From positions 1 through 64,000 of IMG/VR virus record IMGVR_UViG_3300006737_000017: DNA of 64,000 nucleotides; one strand, 5' to 3'. Made by a program: the position numbers and the translations under genes. The notes beneath the pieces were generated by a model, which was not told the origin of the DNA, did not search any database, and saw nothing but the letters and a program-made list of their open reading frames with translations. Positions 43,795 through 52,882 of the stretch are shown one piece after another. Numbering within the stretch: position 1 is the first letter of the stretch; each line of letters opens with the position of its first letter. Origin of the DNA: a virus.

Positions 43795-46700
43795 GAAAAT
43801 TTTTATTTTTATTATTAGTATTACCAACGGTTATGTTTGCTCAAACTGACAGTTGGGTTCAATTTGCAGTACAATACGATTATTGGGGAAATCAAGAATC
43901 AGCATTTACTTTTGTATCTGATGCAAATGGTGATACAGTTTTATATCACCAACCAACGCAACCTTGGGAATATTTAGATACAATAGTTAATTGCAATTCA
44001 GGACCATACATAATTACATTAAATGATGATTTTGGTGATGGTTGGGGATCATATCAACAAGGACAGTTAATGTCACCATTTCCAGAATTCAAAATGCAAA
44101 ATGATTGTCAAGGAATGATATTCTATGCTGATTCAACTTCACTATTAGGTTTTTCAGTATTAGATACATTAGTTAATATCAATCCATGTGCACCACCTGT
44201 ATCAGGTTGCTTAGATACAAATGCATTAAATTTCAACCCACTTGCTACCATTGATGACGGATCTTGTACTTATCCACCATGCAGTGGTTTTCTTACGTCT
44301 ACAGCATCACAAACATGTTTACCGAATGGACAAACGCTAGCTCAATTCTTTTGGACTTTAGATGGAAATGTTAGTTGTGAACCAGTATTATTTTGGTATT
44401 CAAATGAAGATGGAGTTGGACCTTTTCAATATGGATTAGGTTATGGAGCAACTGATTTTGCAGTTTATGCTGGTAATGGTCAGATGCCACCTAATTGGTC
44501 AGTAGAACATTATGGATGGGTAGAATTTGCAGATGGTACATTATCAGATACTATTGCAATTACACCAACACCCTGTATAGGCGGATGTACTGATCCTGCT
44601 CAAATATCATATAATCCATGGGCAACATTCGATGATGGATCTTGTTCAGGAACAACTTGTGATACAAATACTCAATATCAAATATCTCTTTCTTTAACTT
44701 TAGATAATTGGCCAGGAGAAACAAGCTGGCAATTCGTTGATGGATTAGGTAATACAGTTGATTATCCAACTGGAACATACGATTTCAATGATATAGGTCA
44801 AACTTACACTTATTCATTCTGTGTAGATCAAAACGCTGCATTTGAATTAATATTAAATGACGACTTCGGTGATGGGATGGCAGGTTCTACATCAGGAGGT
44901 TCTATTGATGGAGCAGCAGTAATATATGATTGTTCTGGTGATACTATTTGGTATATGGATAATCCCGGTTTTGGAAATGTATTATATTCAGGACCTCAAA
45001 CAGCAACACCTTGTCCTACTATTCCAGTAATAGATGGATGCACAGATGATGACTATGTAGAATTTAATCCAGCAGCAAATGTTGATGATGGTTCATGCTT
45101 AACATTACATACTTACGGATGTACTGATTCTAATGCATTTAATTATGACGCATCTGCAACAATGATGGACCTTATTCCAGATTGTAATTATGAATTATGG
45201 ATAGGAGATGCTGGAGGTGATGGTTGGGGTAACTCATTCATTGGTATATATCAAAATGGCATTGATCTTGGAACATATACATTAGGACCGGGAAGTTATC
45301 AAAATACTTGGAATATTATATTAGACCCAGGAGTTCCAGTAGAAGTTAGATACTTTGAAGTTGGTGGACCACAACAACCACCACAAGAAGTACAATTTCA
45401 AACGTGGCACAATTCATTCAAGCTAACTAATGCAGATGGGTTTGTATTATTACATGAAGGACAGAATCCTTTTGCAAATAATGGACAGGGAGCACTTCAA
45501 TCTTTCGAATCTCCTTTCTGGACAAAATACGTAGGTATTCCATTCTGTGGTAACACTTGTATTCCAAAGATATTTGGTTGTACTGATTCAACATCATTTA
45601 ACTATGACCCATTAGCTAATACAGATGATGGAAATTGTATTCCAATTATCTATGGCTGTACAAACGATTTAGCTTTCAATTACGATTCACTAGCTAATAC
45701 AGATGATGGTTCATGTATAGGATATATTTACGGATGTACAGATACAATCGCTGACAATTATAATTCAGTTGCAAATACTGATGATGGCTCATGCTATTAT
45801 ATCGGTTGCACGGATAGCACAGCATTGAACTACGATCCAACAGCTACAGTTAATAATGGATGTGTCTATCCAATATATGGATGCACTGATCCAACAGCAT
45901 TTAATTATGACCCATTAGCTAATGTAAATGATTCAACATGTATACCAGTAATAATTGGATGTATGGATCCTACTATGTACAATTACGATGCAGCAGCTAA
46001 TACACCATCAGGTATTTGTATTCCGTTTATCTATGGTTGTACAGATTCTACAGCATTTAATTATGATCCACTTGCTAATACAGATAACGGTACATGTCAA
46101 GTAGTTGTATATGGATGTACTAACCCAATAGCATTAAATTATGATCCTCAAGCAAATACAGACGACTTATCTTGTATCCTTCCAATTTACGGATGTACTG
46201 ATTCAACCATGTTTAATTACAATCCTCTGGCAAATACTGATAATGGAACTTGTATCCCTTACATATATGGATGTACTAATGCTAATGCATTAAATTACGA
46301 TGCAACAGCAAATACAGATGATGGAACTTGTATATTACCAATATACGGTTGTACAGATTCTACAATGTGGAATTATAACCCTCTAGCAAATGTAGACAAT
46401 GGCAATTGCATTCCATTTATTTATGGTTGTAATGACCCAACAGCATTAAATTATGATCCATTAGCAAATACATCAGATAACAGCTGTTGTTATATATCTG
46501 GATGTACTGATCCAACAGCATTGAACTATGATCCTAACGCTTGTTTTGATGATAATTCTTGTATAGAAATAATAACAGGATGTACTGATGTATCAGCTTA
46601 CAATTACAATCCACTAGCAAATGTTTCAGATTCTACAGCTTGTTTATATGATGCAGGATGTTACGGAGGACCAGGAATACCATATTGGTTAAACGATGGA

Positions 46701-47039
46701 TGTTATGCTTGGGTAATAGATGTAGACGATTATTGCTGCACTACTGATTGGGATGCTTCATGTCAATCAATGTATGATTACTGTCAACAAGGCTGGCCAG
46801 TATCAGTAGAAGAATTATCTGGTTCAGGTACTATTATAGTTTATCCTAACCCTTCTGAAGATATATTTAATATAGATACAAGATTAGACATTGAAGTAGA
46901 GATTTACGATTTATCAGGAAGAACAATCTTAAAATCAAAGGAAAAAAGAATTTCACTAGCAGGATATCCTTCTGGATTATATAATATGGTAATTATACAC
47001 GATGGAAGAAGATTCCAACAGAGATTAGTAAAACAATAA
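43791..47039 (+). CDS. Secreted Cys-rich repeat protein with type IX secretion (T9SS) C-terminal sorting domain
   Basis: 1082 aa. Signal peptide residues 1-17 (MRKFLFLLLVLPTVMFA, cut before Q18). About 18 copies of a ~27-aa repeat (GCTDxxAxNYxPxAN then DDGSC) are interspersed with three D-x-F/G-G-D-G-W/M segments. Residues ~1005-1082 are a type A T9SS sorting domain (IIVYPNPSEDIFNI, EVEIYDLSGR, GLYNMVI, ending RLVKQ). In Bacteroidota this domain sends proteins through the outer membrane to the cell surface. A phage gene of this kind should decorate the infected cell; roles could be blocking superinfection, changing adhesion or acting as a toxin-like factor. Probably captured from a host. Whether it also reaches virions is unknown. 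Confidence 0.88.
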   Translation: MRKFLFLLLVLPTVMFAQTDSWVQFAVQYDYWGNQESAFTFVSDANGDTVLYHQPTQPWEYLDTIVNCNSGPYIITLNDDFGDGWGSYQQGQLMSPFPEFKMQNDCQGMIFYADSTSLLGFSVLDTLVNINPCAPPVSGCLDTNALNFNPLATIDDGSCTYPPCSGFLTSTASQTCLPNGQTLAQFFWTLDGNVSCEPVLFWYSNEDGVGPFQYGLGYGATDFAVYAGNGQMPPNWSVEHYGWVEFADGTLSDTIAITPTPCIGGCTDPAQISYNPWATFDDGSCSGTTCDTNTQYQISLSLTLDNWPGETSWQFVDGLGNTVDYPTGTYDFNDIGQTYTYSFCVDQNAAFELILNDDFGDGMAGSTSGGSIDGAAVIYDCSGDTIWYMDNPGFGNVLYSGPQTATPCPTIPVIDGCTDDDYVEFNPAANVDDGSCLTLHTYGCTDSNAFNYDASATMMDLIPDCNYELWIGDAGGDGWGNSFIGIYQNGIDLGTYTLGPGSYQNTWNIILDPGVPVEVRYFEVGGPQQPPQEVQFQTWHNSFKLTNADGFVLLHEGQNPFANNGQGALQSFESPFWTKYVGIPFCGNTCIPKIFGCTDSTSFNYDPLANTDDGNCIPIIYGCTNDLAFNYDSLANTDDGSCIGYIYGCTDTIADNYNSVANTDDGSCYYIGCTDSTALNYDPTATVNNGCVYPIYGCTDPTAFNYDPLANVNDSTCIPVIIGCMDPTMYNYDAAANTPSGICIPFIYGCTDSTAFNYDPLANTDNGTCQVVVYGCTNPIALNYDPQANTDDLSCILPIYGCTDSTMFNYNPLANTDNGTCIPYIYGCTNANALNYDATANTDDGTCILPIYGCTDSTMWNYNPLANVDNGNCIPFIYGCNDPTALNYDPLANTSDNSCCYISGCTDPTALNYDPNACFDDNSCIEIITGCTDVSAYNYNPLANVSDSTACLYDAGCYGGPGIPYWLNDGCYAWVIDVDDYCCTTDWDASCQSMYDYCQQGWPVSVEELSGSGTIIVYPNPSEDIFNIDTRLDIEVEIYDLSGRTILKSKEKRISLAGYPSGLYNMVIIHDGRRFQQRLVKQ
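45575..46640 (+). repeat. Tandem 27-aa (about 81-nt) coding repeats in the T9SS cargo gene
   Basis: Fourteen consecutive diverged units, each with Gly-Cys-Thr-Asp, Asn-Tyr, Ala-Asn-x-Asp and a second Cys; four more scattered units start at 44204. The paired Cys likely form disulphides outside the cell. DNA identity between units is moderate, so the array is old or shaped by selection, not a recent expansion. Confidence 0.85.
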
Positions 47040-47058
47040 AAGATTAGGAAAGATTAAT

Positions 47059-48144
47059 ATGAAAAAGTTTTTGTATATATTAGCAACTATTTTAATTGCA
47101 TCTTGTGCAGTACCAAAAAAATGCTGTGCTCAAGACGATAGCAAATTCAAAAAAGAACTTAAAAAGATATTTAAGTTTTCTACATTCTATGGAGCTGTAA
47201 ATGGTGGTAACTCAGTTTCTGATGTAGATGTATTCTCTATTACAAATGGGCTAGAAACTCAAACAGTATCTACACCCTTTGACTATTCTATAGCATTTGG
47301 AGTAAGAAAAATTGCTAGATTGGGATATGAAAATAGAGCTAATACTTTTTACAATGGTACAGAAAACTCTTTTTCAGATGCTGCAACTATTGGTAAAATA
47401 AAAGGTTTTGAATTTTTATTTGAAGCAGACCTAGCAAGACAACAAGGTATTGAATTCCTAAATCAACAACACTTCTTAAGATATATTGCTGATAACTGGA
47501 TTGTAAAAGCAGAATATTTACAAGATGGTTTTGCAGATATCCAATACTTCGAAGCTTCAGAAAGATATAGACTAAAGGTTGGTAAAAAATTATCCTTTAA
47601 TATAGGAGCTGTACAAAGATTATCCGAACCTTATGGGTTTGATCCATTAGAAGAATGGTTATTATCAAATGGTAATCTACACTATACTGACCTAGCTTTA
47701 CAAGAAGGATATTCAGTTCAATTCGATGGACAGGGAGGAGTAACATACTATAATCCATCTGGCAATTTAGTAGCAGAAAATACGCAAATTTGGGAGGGTG
47801 TTGTAATACCTCAAGCTTTATCTGATTACGTAGAAAAAGAAAGAAATAAGTTAGAACAAAATTTACAGCATTCTGTTGTAATTGGTTTTGACTATTATCA
47901 TTATACAAAAGACTTTTGGTTACACTCTTGGGGAAATATAATGCCATATCATTATGACGATGGTGGAGAATTTTCATATCATAAATTCCACGGTGGACAA
48001 TGGATAGATTACTCAGGAGGATTAATATTTGGGTATTACATCATACCAAAGAAATTAGGATTATTCGTAGAAGGAAAATATAATAAATATTGGAATAGAA
48101 ACTGGCATGACTTTAGTTTCGGTTTCAATTATGTAATTAGATAA
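47059..48144 (+). CDS. Putative outer-membrane beta-barrel lipoprotein
   Basis: 361 aa. Signal sequence with lipobox I13-A-S-C16 (ILIASC), followed by a second Cys pair and Gln. The rest is rich in alternating aromatic/polar strands (FEFLFEADLARQQG, WIVKAEYLQDGFADIQYFEA, LSFNIGAVQRLSE, WIDYSGGLIFGYYIIPK), typical of an outer-membrane barrel, ending FSFGFNYVIR. It follows the T9SS cargo by 19 nt, an arrangement like SprB-type cargo with PorP/SprF-type partners in the host, but no PorP signature was confirmed. Envelope location is well supported, function is not. Confidence 0.6.
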   Translation: MKKFLYILATILIASCAVPKKCCAQDDSKFKKELKKIFKFSTFYGAVNGGNSVSDVDVFSITNGLETQTVSTPFDYSIAFGVRKIARLGYENRANTFYNGTENSFSDAATIGKIKGFEFLFEADLARQQGIEFLNQQHFLRYIADNWIVKAEYLQDGFADIQYFEASERYRLKVGKKLSFNIGAVQRLSEPYGFDPLEEWLLSNGNLHYTDLALQEGYSVQFDGQGGVTYYNPSGNLVAENTQIWEGVVIPQALSDYVEKERNKLEQNLQHSVVIGFDYYHYTKDFWLHSWGNIMPYHYDDGGEFSYHKFHGGQWIDYSGGLIFGYYIIPKKLGLFVEGKYNKYWNRNWHDFSFGFNYVIR

Positions 48145-48155
48145 GGAAGAGAAAA

Positions 48156-48410
48156 ATGGCAAGACCCACTAATGAACATTTGTACAGTGAAATCAAACTT
48201 GTAAAACAAGATGTAGAATATCTTAAAGATGGACAGACTAAAATGCAAGAAGATTTAACAATGATAAAAAAACAATTATTGGGACCAGATGATGGTGCTA
48301 TTGCTAGAATAAATAAAAACACAGAGTATAGAAAAAAGACTCAAAAGGTTCTATGGTCTATTTGGGTAGCTCTGTTAGGTATTGTAGGTAAAATGATATT
48401 TTGGGATTAA
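48156..48410 (+). CDS. Holin-like/haemolysin XhlA-type small protein (coiled coil + C-terminal TM)
   Basis: 84 aa. EIKLVKQDVEYLKDGQTKMQ is a heptad coiled coil; VLWSIWVALLGIVGKMIFW at the end is a transmembrane segment. This layout matches XhlA-type lysis-accessory proteins of phages. First of five small genes before the probable endolysin. Confidence 0.6.
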   Translation: MARPTNEHLYSEIKLVKQDVEYLKDGQTKMQEDLTMIKKQLLGPDDGAIARINKNTEYRKKTQKVLWSIWVALLGIVGKMIFWD

Positions 48411-48413
48411 ACT

Positions 48414-48704
48414 ATGGCAAAAGAAATAAACGAAGACTCAGGTTTTAAGGTAAGTATAAAAACGTTAATAGCTATTGGTTTTGCAATGGCAACAATTATT
48501 GGTATGTGGTTTGCACTTCAAGCGGATATTCAGGAAGCAAAAGAACTTCCGGTTCCACCACCACCAGATGTCACCAGAATGGAATTTGACATGAAAGATA
48601 AAAATATACGTCTAACTATCGAAAATACTGCAGATGATGTAGAAGAACTGAAAGAGGATCTAGATAGAATCGAAGAAAAAATAGACAACTTACAAAGGAG
48701 ATAG
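48414..48704 (+). CDS. Small membrane-anchored coiled-coil protein, possibly inner-membrane spanin-like
   Basis: 96 aa. One N-terminal transmembrane segment (TLIAIGFAMATIIGMWFAL), a Pro-rich linker (LPVPPPPDV), then a coiled coil (NTADDVEELKEDLDRIEEK). An N-in, periplasmic coiled-coil topology resembles i-spanins. Located in the lysis-type block. Spanin role is inferred. Confidence 0.5.
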   Translation: MAKEINEDSGFKVSIKTLIAIGFAMATIIGMWFALQADIQEAKELPVPPPPDVTRMEFDMKDKNIRLTIENTADDVEELKEDLDRIEEKIDNLQRR

Positions 48705-48707
48705 GTT

Positions 48708-49055
48708 ATGAAATTATTTAAGTTATTATTACTATTGTTATTACCATTTATAGGATTAGGGCAAACACTAAAGGTAAATGGAGAATTAACAATAGTTCAC
48801 TTTAATGCAGGTTGGAATTCAGCAAATGATGTTGAATGGATTGGAGATTTAGAAAATTGTAAGATTAAAAGATGTGATATAGCAACTGATACTAAGGCTC
48901 AAAACAAATGGGAAATAGTAGTTGTACCTACAATAATAATATTCAATGAAGGTGAAGAGGTAAAAAGATATCAAGCTGATATTTCTTTTTCTATGAAAGC
49001 AACCTTAGAAGAGGTTCAGGAAAAAATTAATGAAATATATGGAGATGACTTCTAA
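48708..49055 (+). CDS. Periplasmic thioredoxin-like protein without the CxxC active site
   Basis: 115 aa. Signal peptide 1-19 (MKLFKLLLLLLLPFIGLGQ). The mature part has LTIVHFNAGWNSANDVEW where thioredoxins carry W-C-x-x-C, then KIKRCDIATDTK and VVVPTIIIFNEGEEVKRYQA with the cis-Pro. The redox Cys are replaced (Asn-Ser-Ala-Asn), so it is a non-catalytic thioredoxin fold, perhaps a binding protein in the envelope. Overlaps the next gene by TAATG. Confidence 0.65.
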   Translation: MKLFKLLLLLLLPFIGLGQTLKVNGELTIVHFNAGWNSANDVEWIGDLENCKIKRCDIATDTKAQNKWEIVVVPTIIIFNEGEEVKRYQADISFSMKATLEEVQEKINEIYGDDF

Positions 49056-49270
49056 TGTGGAAATTATTCAAAGATCAAAACGATATAAATGAAAAAGCAA
49101 TTGTGGGCTTTGCCTCTTTTGTTTTAATGGTGATATTCGCAATCTGCGATTTAATTACTGGTTGGTGCGGAATGGAACTAGTAATAAATGAAGTAATATA
49201 TAACTCCTTCGTTATTGTAACGCTAGGATCATTCGGCATAAGCTCAATAGAGAAAATAAAAGGAAAATAA
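49055..49270 (+). CDS. Putative holin (two transmembrane segments, 71 aa)
   Basis: Hydrophobic helices ~17-36 (VGFASFVLMVIFAICDLITG) and ~44-62 (VIYNSFVIVTLGSFGI) with a charged N-terminus and Lys-rich end (EKIKGK). Size and topology fit a class II holin; it directly precedes the probable endolysin. No family signature recognised. Confidence 0.55.
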   Translation: MWKLFKDQNDINEKAIVGFASFVLMVIFAICDLITGWCGMELVINEVIYNSFVIVTLGSFGISSIEKIKGK

Positions 49271-49273
49271 TAA

Positions 49274-49876
49274 ATGTACACAAGAGAACAGGTAGAAGCT
49301 GCCGTAAAAGCTAAAGGGTATAAATGGTTTGAAAATGGTGATTTGAACGTAAACATCGTTGGTATTAGAAATATGGAAGCAGGAGAAAGAGTAACTAACA
49401 AATTCGATGATCACTTAACAATATCTTATAAGATAGATGGGGAATGGTGCTATGAAATATTTAATTGCACAACAGATCCTGGTGATGATTGGATGGATAA
49501 ACCTATGAATGATAAAGGCTGTGCTATTTTAGTACCAGGTCAATACAGAGGTTCACACAAATTAAGATTACACCAAGGAAGATACTTAGCTTTAGGACAA
49601 CAAAGATCTGTTAAAGTTTACAGAGATAGAGATAAAGATGGAAAATACGATTTTGATCCATCAACAATAGACGAAGGTTTATTTGGAATTAATATTCACA
49701 GAGCAACAAAGCATGCTGGTAAAACTTCTACTTATGTAGATAAATGGTCAGCTGGTTGTCAAGTAATTGCTAGTAATGATGATTGGCATTGTTTCTTAGA
49801 TATTTGTCAAGCTGCTAGAGATGCTTGGAATAATAATTTTACATACACTTTACTTGAATCTACTGATCTAGCTTGA
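49274..49876 (+). CDS. Probable endolysin-type enzyme with YkuD-like His...SxGC motif
   Basis: 200 aa, no signal peptide. AILVPGQYRGSHKLRLHQGR, LGQQRSVKVYRDRDKDGKYD and GINIHRATKHAGKTSTYVDK then WSAGCQVIASNDDW. The H-x~17-S-A-G-C order resembles the L,D-transpeptidase (YkuD) catalytic motif S-x-G-C, with the preceding His. The conserved VxAAVKAKGYKWF start and the holin context suggest a peptidoglycan-acting enzyme. Transpeptidase versus hydrolase cannot be told. Its TGA stop lies within the TTGATATTTATAA element. Confidence 0.55.
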   Translation: MYTREQVEAAVKAKGYKWFENGDLNVNIVGIRNMEAGERVTNKFDDHLTISYKIDGEWCYEIFNCTTDPGDDWMDKPMNDKGCAILVPGQYRGSHKLRLHQGRYLALGQQRSVKVYRDRDKDGKYDFDPSTIDEGLFGINIHRATKHAGKTSTYVDKWSAGCQVIASNDDWHCFLDICQAARDAWNNNFTYTLLESTDLA

Positions 49877-49885
49877 TATTTATAA
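49873..49885 (+). promoter_or_regulatory. Candidate second-class (late?) promoter element TTGATATTTATAA
   Basis: Overlaps the stop of the endolysin gene, 16 nt before the next ATG, just ahead of the tagged-protein block. Confidence 0.38.
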
Positions 49886-49901
49886 CAAAGAGGAAATAAT
49901 C

Positions 49902-50273
49902 ATGACAAAATTTGACGATATGAAATGGAGAAGAGAAAACTACGAAGGTAAGTTTTTAGTTAAAGAAGGAATTGAATTTCAAGCCATTTTAGTAAAAGAT
50001 GCAATGGTAAAATTTAATGTAAAACCAACTGGAGGTTCAGTCGGTGCATTACAATTCGCTGGTCAAAGTTATGCTAAAGTTCCTAAAGGCACATTCCTTA
50101 TTGGTTTACCAGGAGGTTTATTTGCTGTTAATATAAAAAAGAAATTTGCAATGGCATTAACAACTGGTAGAAGAAATTGGTTAGATGCTCAAGACAAATT
50201 AAAAGACAGTGATGTCGGGGGAACAAATATGGCACCACAATTTTCACAATGGAGAGACTTACTAAAACGTTAG
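49902..50273 (+). CDS. Phage protein of unknown function (123 aa)
   Basis: Behind AGAGGAAATAATC. Basic alpha/beta protein: KFLVKEGIEFQAILVKDAMV, SVGALQFAGQSYAKVPKGTF. No motif recognised. First gene of the block that holds most of the tagged proteins; it does not carry the tag. Confidence 0.55.
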   Translation: MTKFDDMKWRRENYEGKFLVKEGIEFQAILVKDAMVKFNVKPTGGSVGALQFAGQSYAKVPKGTFLIGLPGGLFAVNIKKKFAMALTTGRRNWLDAQDKLKDSDVGGTNMAPQFSQWRDLLKR

Positions 50274-50282
50274 GAGAGAATA

Positions 50283-50591
50283 ATGAAATTAAAGAAAATA
50301 ATCAAAGAACACGCTTTAGGAGAGTTACCATCTTCTAAATTAAAGAAAATGAAATGGAATCCTGTTACTGATCCAAAACCAGTTAATGAAGAAACTGTTA
50401 ACGAGGGCGGGATGTCAAATATCAAAAGACCAAGAGATTTAAGTAGAATGGAAGGATTACATAATCTAAAGCACATGAAAGAAATGATTAAATATGCTTC
50501 TTTACTATATCAAGATATGGAAGAAGAAGGATTTGATGGCCCAGATATTTACGATTTCTTATTTTATAAAATCAATAAGACTAATCTCTAA
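50283..50591 (+). CDS. Small tagged protein, possible internal capsid protein (102 aa)
   Basis: Starts MKLKKIIKEHALGE, one of the clearest copies of the shared N-terminal tag ending in I-x-E. The remainder is basic then helical (HNLKHMKEMIKYASLLYQDM, EEEGFDGPDIYDFLFYKINK). TAATG overlap with the next gene. Size and tag are like T4 internal proteins IPI-IPIII; packaging is inferred. Confidence 0.5.
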   Translation: MKLKKIIKEHALGELPSSKLKKMKWNPVTDPKPVNEETVNEGGMSNIKRPRDLSRMEGLHNLKHMKEMIKYASLLYQDMEEEGFDGPDIYDFLFYKINKTNL

Positions 50592-52135
50592 TGAAATTTT
50601 CAAAGATCATAGAAAACATATTATCAGAAAAAAACAAGTCTCTTGCTAAAAAGGCAGAAAAAACTGGTATTTCTTATAGTATTCTAAAGAAAGTATACGA
50701 TAGAGGAATGGCAGCATGGAATTCTGGTCACAATCCTGGAACTCCTCAAGCTGCTTGGGCAATGGGAAGAGTAAATTCTTTTATTACTGGTAAAGGTGGA
50801 GCAAGAAAAGCTGATGCTGATTTATGGAAAGGTAGAAAGAAAGAATCTATAGAAGAAATCAGAAAAGGCGATTACGTTGATTCAATGGGAGAAATTGGTT
50901 TAGTTAATAAAGTAAAAGGTCAAGTAGCTTATGTTAAGTTTGATTCTAACCCAAAAAGCTTTCATCCAATGATGGCATCATCATTAAAGAAATCTGGTAA
51001 ACACAAGGGAAAAGATTTATACACAGAAGGCAAATTAACTGAAAGTATGATTGGTATACAAACCAAAGCAAACTTCAAACCTAATACATTGAAAGGCGAA
51101 TTAGAAAGAGCTGGAATCAAGGGTTTTCAGATGAATAGATTATCTGTAACAATGACTGCATTGAAATTGGATAAGAAAGATTTCGAAAAAGCTAAAAAGA
51201 TTATAGATAAAATACCTACAGCTAAAATTCAAATGGCTAAGGAAGGTAAAGTAGATAAAGAATATACAAAAGGTTTATCTAACAAGAAAAAGAAGTACGG
51301 CTCTAAAGATGCAATGGAAAAAGAAATAGAAAAGTACAAAGGAAAAGATAAATACAAAGCAGATTGGGATGCCGACTATAAAAAAGACAAAGACGGCAAG
51401 AAAGTAAAGATTAAAACTAAAAAAGGTGCAGCATCTAAAGCTTATGCAAAGATGTATGGAGAATATTTTGGAATAGGAGACATTCAAGATGTAGTTCCAG
51501 AATGGACAACTTTTGCTAAAGATAATCCCAAGTGGACTCCTGATCAAGGTTTAGGAGATGGAGTTGAATTAGAAGAAGCACCATTTGGTTTTACAGGAGT
51601 ACCATTTCCTCAAGAAACTCCTAATGAATTTGCATACTTAGATTTCAAAAAATACGTTTACAAAAACCAAAAAAGCATAAAAAATAAATTGGGATTAGTT
51701 AGACCCGATAAGATGTTCAAAGCAATAGAATTACTTTGGATCATGTGGGCAAAGAGATTTGCAAAAGAATGGTCAAACGTCAAAGGAAATAAATTTGGTA
51801 GAGAATTAACAAAGATGCTTTGGAAAGATAATTTATTATTTGATAAATCTGGTAACAAGATAACTAAATTACAAGAAGCTTCATCAGTTTGGAAAGTACT
51901 AGATGCAAAATGGAAATTGCAGGATGAGATAATGGACTTAGAAATGGACATGAAAGAAATAACTAAAGACTTATCTCAACTCCATAAAGACATGGAACAA
52001 GAAGCTGAACCAGGTGGAGGTAGAATTGCTGATAGATATGGTCGAGAAATAGAAAAGAAAGAAAAAGAATATAAAAAGAAAAAAGCCGAATTCAAAAGGC
52101 TTATGGCTAAACTCGACAGATTAGAATCATATTAG
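50591..52135 (+). CDS. Large tagged virion-type protein with DUF5824-like segment (514 aa)
   Basis: N-terminus MKFSKIIENILSEKNKS (tag variant ending L-S-E). Residues ~20-75 (GISYSILKKVYDRGMAAWNS, GHNPGTPQAAWAMGRVNSFI) are a module (DUF5824-like) found in T4-like phage structural proteins. A Lys-rich central part (~225-290) is followed by a helical region and a C-terminal coiled coil (~440-514). Several L-x-E sites follow (KLTESM, VELEEA). Possibly a prohead core or internal protein. No catalytic motif. Confidence 0.55.
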   Translation: MKFSKIIENILSEKNKSLAKKAEKTGISYSILKKVYDRGMAAWNSGHNPGTPQAAWAMGRVNSFITGKGGARKADADLWKGRKKESIEEIRKGDYVDSMGEIGLVNKVKGQVAYVKFDSNPKSFHPMMASSLKKSGKHKGKDLYTEGKLTESMIGIQTKANFKPNTLKGELERAGIKGFQMNRLSVTMTALKLDKKDFEKAKKIIDKIPTAKIQMAKEGKVDKEYTKGLSNKKKKYGSKDAMEKEIEKYKGKDKYKADWDADYKKDKDGKKVKIKTKKGAASKAYAKMYGEYFGIGDIQDVVPEWTTFAKDNPKWTPDQGLGDGVELEEAPFGFTGVPFPQETPNEFAYLDFKKYVYKNQKSIKNKLGLVRPDKMFKAIELLWIMWAKRFAKEWSNVKGNKFGRELTKMLWKDNLLFDKSGNKITKLQEASSVWKVLDAKWKLQDEIMDLEMDMKEITKDLSQLHKDMEQEAEPGGGRIADRYGREIEKKEKEYKKKKAEFKRLMAKLDRLESY

Positions 52136-52144
52136 GAGACAATC

Positions 52145-52882
52145 TTGATACGCTACACGATGGTAAACGGTACTCAGACTATACAAGAAGTATGCGAATG
52201 TTGTGGCGAAATAACATCTGATCTACATATTTCAGAAATAACTGTAAAGGCTCCAGATGATCCAAGAGATATTATCATCAAAGACAAAGATAATAATAAT
52301 CTAACATTAAAAACCAAAGAAAGATTCATAGCAGATAGGACGGCTTCTTTTATTAAAGAAGGTTTAATGGATGAAGATGATGCAGTTGAATTTAGAACCA
52401 AAAAGGAATTGAAATATGGTATGAGACCAGATGCAATGTGCAGTATGTCTATAGATATAGTAAATGGAGTAACTCAATCTTTCTGCTACAAAACAGACAA
52501 TAACGAATTCCTTAAAAAATATAGTTCAAGCTTTCATGCATCAACAGAAAAAGAATCAACTGAGTTAGGCGTAAAAGTTGGTGTAGATAGAAAAGGAAAC
52601 ATCATCAGAATGAAATCTGAAAAACGTGTAGACTTAGTTACTAGAAGAGTTAAATTAAAAGCTAATGGAGATGAAGAGGAAGTAAAATATAAAGGACAAT
52701 TCGAAACTCCTTGGTTCAGAGAGTTAGAAGATAGAACTAGAACTTTATATCACAAGACAATGCTTGATTGTAAAACTGCTATAAAAGAATTTGGTGAAAA
52801 AGAAGTAGAATCAGGTAAAGCAATGGCAAGATTCAAAACAGTAGATGAATTCAAAAAATATATAGACAAGAATTGCAGATAA
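52145..52882 (+). CDS. Protein of unknown function with Cys motif; TTG start
   Basis: 245 aa. AGGAG at 52134-52138 is well placed for TTG at 52145, while the first ATG (52160) is too far, so TTG is the likely start. EVCECCGEITSDLHIS has C-x-C-C near residues 17-20 and CSMSIDIVNGVTQSFC adds two Cys, a possible metal site. The centre is beta-rich; the C-terminus is helical. TAATG junction with the Ntn-hydrolase gene. Confidence 0.55.
   Translation: MIRYTMVNGTQTIQEVCECCGEITSDLHISEITVKAPDDPRDIIIKDKDNNNLTLKTKERFIADRTASFIKEGLMDEDDAVEFRTKKELKYGMRPDAMCSMSIDIVNGVTQSFCYKTDNNEFLKKYSSSFHASTEKESTELGVKVGVDRKGNIIRMKSEKRVDLVTRRVKLKANGDEEEVKYKGQFETPWFRELEDRTRTLYHKTMLDCKTAIKEFGEKEVESGKAMARFKTVDEFKKYIDKNCR

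Noticed and set aside
45575-46640. Regular ~81-nt repeats as a CRISPR-like array
   Set aside because: The repeats are one open reading frame with conserved Cys/Asn/Asp residues and diverged DNA; no identical repeats separated by unique spacers.
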